NCBI RefSeq assembly: GCF_003596405.1
Contig: NZ_QYUR01000002.1
Coordinates: forward strand, 2,248,501-2,312,500
Direction of reading: 5' to 3'
Origin: Pseudomonas cavernicola
GTDB taxonomy: Bacteria; Pseudomonadota; Gammaproteobacteria; Pseudomonadales; Pseudomonadaceae
DNA: 64,000 nt
Below the pieces are notes generated by a model, which saw nothing but the letters and a program-made list of their open reading frames with translations, did not search any database and was not told the origin of the DNA. Every line of letters starts with the position of its first letter. Within the stretch, counting starts at the first letter, position 1. This document shows, piece after piece, positions 48,289 to 54,489 of this stretch. Both the position numbers and the translations under genes were made by a program.

Positions 48289-48645
48289 CGGCGAAGATGA
48301 CTCCGGCGGTTAGGGAAAAGCACCAAAGCAGCTCAGGCCCAGCCAATCACGCACCATCCTGATGCTCACTTGCACCAGAGCCGCCCATAAAAGCGAACCG
48401 ATTTGGTACAAGCATTACTGGCAGGAAACTTGAACTTTCAGTTCTTTTCTTTATTTTTCATAGAATTGAAGCAAGGTTACCGGACTGATCCAATCAACCG
48501 AAATGCCCAAATAAAGGGCGCCTCGCTTCCGTTACGCACCAACGCAATGCAAGCGCTATACCAAGCAGCACCAACACAGTCCACAGGAACCATCCTCTTT
48601 GCAGAGGACTCGAACCCTAACGAAGCCACTAACGGAGACATCGAC
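48289..48645. other. Divergent region amtB / YqjD-like gene (357 bp)
   Basis: No gene is supported, although frames are open. It holds the amtB control elements and an upstream leader for the plus-strand gene at 48646. A second degenerate NtrC-like half-site pair GCACCAACGCAATGC lies near 48536. A TGGCAGGAAACTTGAA string at 48419-48434 on the plus strand resembles a sigma-54 promoter with a non-consensus -12. Confidence 0.45.
48330..48365 (-). promoter_or_regulatory. Candidate sigma-54 promoter and NtrC site of amtB
   Basis: On the minus strand TGGCTGGGCCTGAGCT (48330-48345) has the GG-N10-GC spacing of a sigma-54 promoter, ending about 40 bp before the amtB start. GCACCATCCTGATGC (48351-48365) differs from the NtrC consensus GCACCA-N3-TGGTGC at one position. 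The NtrC site is unusually close to the promoter. Confidence 0.42.
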
Positions 48646-48960
48646 ATGGCCCGCAATAGCACCACGCCGGTACAGGACGATCTACTGGCTGATTTCCAAG
48701 CACTGGTCAGTGATACCGAAAAACTGCTGCAGCACACAGCCAGCCTGGCTGGCGACGAAGCCGATCAGCTGCGCCTACACATCCAAGACAGCCTCAAACG
48801 CGCTCGGGAGACCCTGAATCTCACTGAAGAATCCGTGCGCGAGCGAGGCAAAGCCGCCGTGGCAGCCACCGAGACCTACGTGCAAGACCACCCCTGGCAA
48901 TCCGTTGGCCTCTGCGCAGGAATTGGCTTTCTCCTCGGCCTGCTTGCCGCGCGCCGCTAA
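48646..48960 (+). CDS. DUF883-family (ElaB/YqjD-like) membrane-anchored protein
   Basis: 104-residue protein with a helical coiled-coil-like body (DDLLADFQALVSDTEKLLQHTASLAGDEADQLRLHIQDSLKRARETL) and a C-terminal membrane anchor (SVGLCAGIGFLLGLLAARR). Members dock ribosomes to the inner membrane in stationary phase. I use the ATG at 48646 rather than an upstream in-frame start lacking a ribosome site. It heads a set with a YqjE-like and a YqjK-like gene, as in E. coli yqjD-yqjE-yqjK. Confidence 0.88.
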   Translation: MARNSTTPVQDDLLADFQALVSDTEKLLQHTASLAGDEADQLRLHIQDSLKRARETLNLTEESVRERGKAAVAATETYVQDHPWQSVGLCAGIGFLLGLLAARR

Positions 48961-48962
48961 GC

Positions 48963-49355
48963 ATGGCAGCCGGAATGGAATCCGGCCCGCCACCGGCGGG
49001 CCATAGCCCCTCACCCAAACGCCTGGGTGCCGCGTTTCTCGGCCTGCTGCACAGCCATGTCGAGCTATTCGGCATAGAGCTGCAGGAACAGAAAGGCCGC
49101 AGCCTGCGCATGCTGCTGTTTGCTGGCTTCGCCCTGGTGTTTGGCTTACTGCTGCTGCTTGGGCTTTCCGCCCTGCTGTTGGTCCTGTTGTGGGACAGCT
49201 ACCGGCTCCAGGGAATCATCGGTCTGTGCCTCTTCTACAGCGCCGCCACCCTGTTTTGCGCCCAGCGTCTGAAGGCCGCAATTACCGATGAGTCTTCCCC
49301 CTTCAGCGCCACCCTTGAAGAGTTGGCGCGCGACCGTGAGCGTCTGCTGCCATGA
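48963..49355 (+). CDS. Phage holin family / YqjE-like membrane protein
   Basis: 130-residue protein with two adjacent hydrophobic stretches (MLLFAGFALVFGLLLLLGLSALLLVLLW; GIIGLCLFYSAATLFCA) and a cytosolic charged tail (EELARDRERLLP). This is the YqjE family, labelled phage holin by domain name but not by function. It begins 2 bp after the YqjD-like stop and overlaps the next start by four bases (ATGA). Envelope role unknown. Confidence 0.85.
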   Translation: MAAGMESGPPPAGHSPSPKRLGAAFLGLLHSHVELFGIELQEQKGRSLRMLLFAGFALVFGLLLLLGLSALLLVLLWDSYRLQGIIGLCLFYSAATLFCAQRLKAAITDESSPFSATLEELARDRERLLP

Positions 49356-49690
49356 GCCTGCCTCTAGTACCGCCCAACGCCTCGCGGCGCGAACTGCGTA
49401 AAGCCTTGATCCGTATGCGGCTGGAAATGCACCGCCAGGAGCTGAGGCATGAGTCACTGCTGATCATGCAGCCACTGCAACACGTGCACGGTATGACGCA
49501 AAACCTGCGGCAAACCCTAGGTTTCAAGCACGCCCCGCTCTGGGGCATGGCCGGCATCGCGCTGTTGGGCTTCTTTGGTGCCAAGCGTGGCCACCTGAGC
49601 CGCTGGTTGCGCCTGGGCATTACCCTCTACCCGTTGCTAGCGGTAGCCTTACGCCGCCCGCCCAACCCGCCCAACGACACGCCCAGCTGA
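49352..49690 (+). CDS. YqjK-like hypothetical protein
   Basis: 112-residue protein with a basic helical N-terminal region (ASRRELRKALIRMRLEMHRQELRHESLLIMQPLQHV), then a weak membrane segment (LWGMAGIALLGFFGA) and a basic region. Position third in the YqjD-YqjE set, with translationally coupled start (ATGA). The E. coli YqjK counterpart is small and uncharacterised; homology here is by position and shape. Confidence 0.7.
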   Translation: MSLPLVPPNASRRELRKALIRMRLEMHRQELRHESLLIMQPLQHVHGMTQNLRQTLGFKHAPLWGMAGIALLGFFGAKRGHLSRWLRLGITLYPLLAVALRRPPNPPNDTPS

Positions 49691-49808
49691 CTCGCCGACA
49701 ACTGGCCACCTTCTTGCTAACCTACTGAGCAGCCGGTGTTTTTTCATCGCTGCTCACGCCTGCTGCAACAGCGCAGGCTGCCTTCGGACTGCAACCAAGG
49801 ATGTCACC

Positions 49809-50972
49809 GTGATCGACGGGCAACCGCTTGCCTGCTTTCAACCGTTCATTGATACCGCCACCGGCCGTATCGCCGGGGTCGAGGCCCTTGGCCGTCTACG
49901 CCAGCCTGACGGTCGGTTGCTCTCGGTTGGCCCCCTGTTCGCCGCCCCCAAAGCGCCGATGAGTGCCTTGCGCCGTCTTGATCGACTGATCCGCACGGAT
50001 GCCCTGCGGCGTCTGCACGAAGCGCCCGCTGACTGGTTCCTCAGCCTGAACATCTCCCCACGTTGGATCGGCCGCCTACGCCCCAACCAGCCCCTGCCCA
50101 GTCTCAAACAACTTGAGCAGCAGGGCGTGCCGCCCGAACGTGTAGTGTTCGAAATCACCGAGCTTGGCGGCGGCAGCCTGCGCCTGCCGGAGGTGGTGGC
50201 GCGCTACCGTGACGCCGGCGCCCGCATCGCCATCGACGACTTCGGTGCCGGCTACTCACAGCTCGACCGTGTGCTGGCACTGCAGCCGGACATTCTCAAG
50301 CTGGATATGCGCCTGTTCCAGGCAGCCGCCCGCGGCGGCCTGAGCGGCGAAGTGGTGAAAGCCCTGGCGCAGATGGCCGAAAAAACCGGTTGCTGGATCA
50401 TCGCCGAAGGAGTGGAAACCGAAGCCCAACTGGACTTTGCCCTCGAATGCGGCTCGCGCTATGTCCAGGGTTACCTGTTCGCCAAAGCCGAACTGGAGTT
50501 CTTTCCCGCCGACGCCTTCGTCGAGCGCTTCGCCCGACTACGCGACCGCTACGTGCAGCACAAGCTGGCCGAACACGCGCGCCTGATGACCCTGCGCCAG
50601 CAAGTGGCTGAGCTGATGAACAGCCTGAAAACCTGGGCCGAAGCCGGGGCACCACTCTGCAGCCTGCCGGCACCGACCGCCTACCCGTGGCTGCTGCGTA
50701 TGTACCAATGTGATCGCAACGGCACTCAGCTCACCCCAAACCTGGAGTGGAGCGGCAACGCCTGGCGCGAAGACCACCGCTACCTCGGCCACAACTGGTC
50801 CTGGCGTCCCTACTTCTATCAACTACTCGCCGAAGGCTGGGACGCACGCCGACTGATCCTCTCCACGACCTACCGCGACGCGACCAGCAACCAGTACTGC
50901 CTGACGGCCGGGCAATTTATCGACAATGGGCGACGGTTGTTGCTGCTGGATATTGATGCGGCGGGATTGTAG
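49809..50972 (+). CDS. EAL-domain cyclic-di-GMP phosphodiesterase with YkuI_C-like C-terminus
   Basis: 387-residue soluble protein. The EAL domain (about 5-245) keeps the catalytic set: VEALGRL (degenerate EAL motif), NISP, EITE, DDFGAGYSQLDR, LKLDMRLF and AEGVETEAQL, so an active phosphodiesterase is likely. The C-terminal 110 residues (QVAELMNSLKTWAEAG; LEWSGNAWREDHRYLGHNWSWRPYFYQLL) resemble the PAS-like domain of YkuI. No GGDEF. The start is GTG at 49809 after AAGGA. Stand-alone, with a repeat after the stop. Confidence 0.9.
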   Translation: MIDGQPLACFQPFIDTATGRIAGVEALGRLRQPDGRLLSVGPLFAAPKAPMSALRRLDRLIRTDALRRLHEAPADWFLSLNISPRWIGRLRPNQPLPSLKQLEQQGVPPERVVFEITELGGGSLRLPEVVARYRDAGARIAIDDFGAGYSQLDRVLALQPDILKLDMRLFQAAARGGLSGEVVKALAQMAEKTGCWIIAEGVETEAQLDFALECGSRYVQGYLFAKAELEFFPADAFVERFARLRDRYVQHKLAEHARLMTLRQQVAELMNSLKTWAEAGAPLCSLPAPTAYPWLLRMYQCDRNGTQLTPNLEWSGNAWREDHRYLGHNWSWRPYFYQLLAEGWDARRLILSTTYRDATSNQYCLTAGQFIDNGRRLLLLDIDAAGL

Positions 50973-51021
50973 CGATGGCGCCGCAAACGAGCGCGTGGAA
51001 GAGCGGCTCCTGACTTAGAGC

Positions 51022-51096
51022 GTAGGCTGGGTAAAGCGTAGCGAAACCCCGCATTGGCCCGCTGGGTTTCGCCAAGAACGGCTCTACCCAGCCTAC
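51022..51096. repeat. Palindromic intergenic element, family B, copy 2
   Basis: Outer arms GTAGGCTGGGTA (51022-51033) and TACCCAGCCTAC (51085-51096). Inner arms GCGAAACCCCGC and GCTGGGTTTCGC with one mismatch. Lies between the convergent EAL and DoxX genes. Same family as 46950-47028. Confidence 0.75.
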
Positions 51097-51171
51097 AGAT
51101 GCCGCGCTTTGTTAACGTCCAAACCCAATCGACGCCAAACGCCCCAGGCGCTCAGCGTCGGCTCGAAACCC

Positions 51172-51552
51172 TTACTTGCCGCGCCAAGCATCGACGCTGA
51201 AGGCGCCGCCCCCCTGCACGTAGAGCAGAAGAAAACCGCCAGCCATGGCGAAGTTTTTCATAAATATGATCATCTGGATTTGATCGCTCCAGTTGCGATG
51301 GAAGATCAACGCCGCCGCGAGACAGAATCCCGCCAGCGCTAGAGCGGCCCAGCGGGTAAAAAAGCCGAGGATCACAGCAAGGCTACCGCCGATTTCCAGC
51401 ATGATCACCAACGGCAACAGCGCACCGGGTACGCCCATGCTCTCCATGTACCCCTGCGTGCCTGCGTAACCGGCACCGAGCTTGCCCAAGCCAGCGAGCA
51501 GGAAAATATGGGCGAGGAACAGCCGTGCGATCAAGACGATTGCATTATTCAT
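51172..51552 (-). CDS. DoxX-family membrane protein
   Basis: 126-residue protein with four hydrophobic segments (IARLFLAHIFLLAGLGKLGAG; LPLVIMLEIGGSLAVILGFF; WAALALAGFCLAAALIF; FAMAGGFLLLYVQGGG). The DoxX signature includes GLGKLGAGYAGTQGYMESMGVPG. The family is linked to thiol, quinol or respiratory redox partners, but specific roles are unclear. Stand-alone gene. Confidence 0.86.
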   Translation of the reverse strand: MNNAIVLIARLFLAHIFLLAGLGKLGAGYAGTQGYMESMGVPGALLPLVIMLEIGGSLAVILGFFTRWAALALAGFCLAAALIFHRNWSDQIQMIIFMKNFAMAGGFLLLYVQGGGAFSVDAWRGK

Positions 51553-51883
51553 ACACCCTCCTTTTGAGAGAAAACCGCTTCATCTAGCGCCTACCATCGA
51601 GCTCACCGGCCTGCTTTAGTGGCTCCGCTCATGTAGGGGGGTGCATATGGGGGAGCAACACAACTTAGTGATACAAGCCCTAGTGCTGGCGGGATGCCTC
51701 CATTCGCACCTTTGATTGACCTTAGCAACGCTAAACGCCGCTCGCCACCCGCGGCTAGATTGAGCGTCGACCAGACAGTGCCTGCAAACCAGACCGACTA
51801 GCACGGCGAAGCCTGGAGACTTGCAGCCAAACGCCGGAACCCCGAAGCTAGAGCCATCAGCCACTGAACGGCGAGGACTGGCT
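51553..51883. other. Intergenic region DoxX / dGTPase-like (331 bp)
   Basis: No gene or RNA is supported. A frame joined to the dGTPase-like gene is open from 51821, but I place its start at 51884. I see no repeat or clear promoter. Confidence 0.4.
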
Positions 51884-53215
51884 TTGGATTGGCAAACACT
51901 GCTTAACCGTGAACGTCTCGGCAAACCAGCGCATAGCGCTAATGAACTGGGCCGCAGCCCTTTTCACAAAGATCACGATCGGATCATTTTCTCCGGTGCG
52001 TTTCGCCGCCTGGGCCGTAAGACCCAGGTGCATCCGGTCTCCAGTAACGACCATATCCACACCCGCCTGACCCACTCGCTGGAGGTCAGTTGCGTCGGCC
52101 GCTCGCTGGGGATGCGTGTCGGCGAAATGATCCGTGATGCCCTGCCCGAGTGGTGCGAGCCGAGTGATCTGGGCATGGTCGTGCAGTCCGCCTGCCTGGC
52201 CCACGACATCGGCAATCCGCCCTTTGGCCACTCCGGCGAAGATGCCATCCGCCACTGGTTTCAACAGGCCGCCGGGCGCGGCTGGCTGGAGGCGATGAGC
52301 GAGGCCGAGCAGCGCGACTTCCTCAACTTCGAGGGTAATGCCCAAGGTTTTCGCGTACTCACCCAACTGGAGTACCACCAGTTCGATGGTGGCACGCGGC
52401 TGACCTACGCGACCCTCGGCACTTATTTGAAATACCCCTGGACCGCTCGCCACGCCGAGGCGCTCGGCTATAAGAAGCACAAATTCGGCTGTTACCAGAG
52501 CGAACTGCCGCTGCTCGAACAGATCGCCCACAAACTCGGACTGCCGCAGCTCGAGGACGAGCGTTGGGCGCGCCATCCGCTGGTGTACCTGATGGAGGCG
52601 GCGGATGACATTTGCTACGGCCTGATCGACCTGGAAGACGGCCTGGAGATGGAGCTGCTCGACTACGCCGAGGTGGAGTCCATATTGCTCGGCCTGGTCG
52701 GCGACGATCTGCCGGAAACTTACCGCCAACTGGGCCCGCAGGACTCGCGCCGTCGCAAACTGGCGATCCTCCGCGGCAAGGCTATCGAACACCTGACCAA
52801 CGCCGCCGCCCGAGCCTTTGTCGAGCAGCAGGATGCATTGCTCGCCGGCACCTTGCCAGGCGATCTGGTCGAGCATATGCACGGTCCGGCCAAGCGCTGC
52901 GTACTCGGTGCAAAAAATATGGCGCGGGAGAAAATCTTCCAGGACAAACGCAAGACCTTGCATGAGATCGGCGCCTACACCACCCTGGAGATTCTGCTGA
53001 ATGCCTTCTGCGGCGCGGCGCTGGAGCAACATGGCGGGCGCACGCCGTCGTTCAAGCATCGGCGCATTCTCGATCTGCTCGGCAATAACGCCCCGGACCC
53101 AGCATGGCCGCTGCATAAGTCCTTCCTGCGGATGATCGACTTTATCGCCGGGATGACTGACAGCTACGCCACGGAAATGGCGCGAGAGATGACTGGGCGC
53201 TCCAGCCCGGTGTGA
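51884..53215 (+). CDS. dGTP triphosphohydrolase-like HD protein
   Basis: 443-residue HD-superfamily protein. The metal ligands are in [33 protein letters not shown] and [44 protein letters not shown] is the following HD helix. Family members cleave dNTPs to nucleoside and triphosphate. I favour the TTG at 51884, which has GAGGA six bases upstream; an earlier TTG at 51821 has no support. Paralogues in Pseudomonas differ in substrate, so I call it dGTPase-like. Confidence 0.9.
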   Translation: MDWQTLLNRERLGKPAHSANELGRSPFHKDHDRIIFSGAFRRLGRKTQVHPVSSNDHIHTRLTHSLEVSCVGRSLGMRVGEMIRDALPEWCEPSDLGMVVQSACLAHDIGNPPFGHSGEDAIRHWFQQAAGRGWLEAMSEAEQRDFLNFEGNAQGFRVLTQLEYHQFDGGTRLTYATLGTYLKYPWTARHAEALGYKKHKFGCYQSELPLLEQIAHKLGLPQLEDERWARHPLVYLMEAADDICYGLIDLEDGLEMELLDYAEVESILLGLVGDDLPETYRQLGPQDSRRRKLAILRGKAIEHLTNAAARAFVEQQDALLAGTLPGDLVEHMHGPAKRCVLGAKNMAREKIFQDKRKTLHEIGAYTTLEILLNAFCGAALEQHGGRTPSFKHRRILDLLGNNAPDPAWPLHKSFLRMIDFIAGMTDSYATEMAREMTGRSSPV

Positions 53216-53331
53216 TGCGGCGTGCCGCGGTGTTGGAGGGTGACAGCGTCGAGCAACACCTATGCTAGGTAGTGGGGCAAGCCGACAGGGGAATCACCCG
53301 AGTGGCTTTTTGCAACTTTTAGAGACTGCTG

Positions 53332-54396
53332 ATGATGCGCAAGGTCTTGCAGCAAGCCTTCAACTGGCATTCCGGGCCGCCGACCTGGGGCCCGGCCATG
53401 GTCGCCGGTCTTGGCTGCGCCCTGCCCTTGTTACTGGGCCTGTTCAGCGCCCACCCGGGCTTTCTCTGGGCCTCGGCGGGGGCCTTTCAAGCGGCTCAGG
53501 CTAATCCCCTGCACCGCTTCGGCATGTTGCGCATGTTGCTGTTGACCGGGCTCGGCGCCTGGAGTGCCGGGCTGGGGTTCTGGGGGGCGGAGCAACCCTT
53601 GATCAGCTTGGCGCTGTTTGCCAGCTTCGGCTTCCTGCTGGCCTGGCTGCAACGCTTCGGTGCGGAAGCCGGCAAGTTCGGCATCGGCCTCGCGGTGTGC
53701 CTCTGCCTGGGGCAAGGTCAACATGGCATTGGCAGCCTGAATAATCCTTATGCGGTGGGCATGCTGTTCATCCTCGGCGGGCTCTGGGTCACTCTGCTCG
53801 CCTTTGGCCTACGCGGTCTGCACGGGTTACGCATGTGGCCGCGCATGCCGCGGCTGTTAGGTCTGTTGAAAGTGCTGCGCCGGCATGCCCGGCGCTTACC
53901 GCAACAACAGTGGCGGTTGCACGCACTGGGCTGCACCTTGGCCTTCGCCCTGGCCGGCCTGACAGTCGAGCTGGCTGAGCTGTCACGCGGTTATTGGTTG
54001 ACCCTGGCGGTGATCACCACCCTGCAGCTGGAATTCCAGGGCAGCCTGGTGCGCGCCCTACAATCCAGTCTCGCCAGCCTGTGCGCGGCAGCCCTGCTGA
54101 TTTACCTCGGCCACAGCCTGCAAAGCCCGGCGCTGATGGTGGCCACCATGTTGCCGCTGATTACACTGAGCCGCGCCTTCCAATCCCATCACTACGGCCT
54201 GTTCGTACTCCAGAGCACGCTGTGTTTCGTACTCCTGGCCGAAAGCTTGTCGCAGGATTGGCACCTGGCGCAGGTGCGGCTGTTTAACTCGTTGATCGGC
54301 GTCACGATAGCCTTGTCGGTTGCCCTGTTGATGTACGGCCTGCGGCAGTATCTGGCAAAGCACCCCACGCCGGCGCCAGACGCGCCCTCCCAGTAA
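53332..54396 (+). CDS. FUSC-like inner-membrane protein
   Basis: 354-residue membrane protein with about ten hydrophobic segments in two similar halves, e.g. MVAGLGCALPLLLGLFSAHPGFLWASAGAFQAAQ and LGCTLAFALAGLTVELAELSRGYWLTLAVITTLQ. This is the FUSC/aromatic acid exporter pattern (YccS/AaeB-like) lacking the large cytosolic part, so it is short. Function may be efflux of an aromatic or fusaric-acid-like compound; inferred from fold only. Intergenic spacing does not tie it to neighbours. Confidence 0.78.
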   Translation: MMRKVLQQAFNWHSGPPTWGPAMVAGLGCALPLLLGLFSAHPGFLWASAGAFQAAQANPLHRFGMLRMLLLTGLGAWSAGLGFWGAEQPLISLALFASFGFLLAWLQRFGAEAGKFGIGLAVCLCLGQGQHGIGSLNNPYAVGMLFILGGLWVTLLAFGLRGLHGLRMWPRMPRLLGLLKVLRRHARRLPQQQWRLHALGCTLAFALAGLTVELAELSRGYWLTLAVITTLQLEFQGSLVRALQSSLASLCAAALLIYLGHSLQSPALMVATMLPLITLSRAFQSHHYGLFVLQSTLCFVLLAESLSQDWHLAQVRLFNSLIGVTIALSVALLMYGLRQYLAKHPTPAPDAPSQ

Positions 54397-54489
54397 CGCG
54401 CTCGGTGGATCACTCTGTGCGCCGGCAACTTAAGCCGACCTTCACTATGCTTGCGGGGCACTGCTGCGCCATCCATGGAGTGAAGCGTG

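Noticed and set aside
48963..49355. Phage holin label as a sign of a prophage.
   Set aside because: YqjE-family proteins carry that domain name but belong to the chromosomal yqjD-yqjE-yqjK type set; no phage genes are near.
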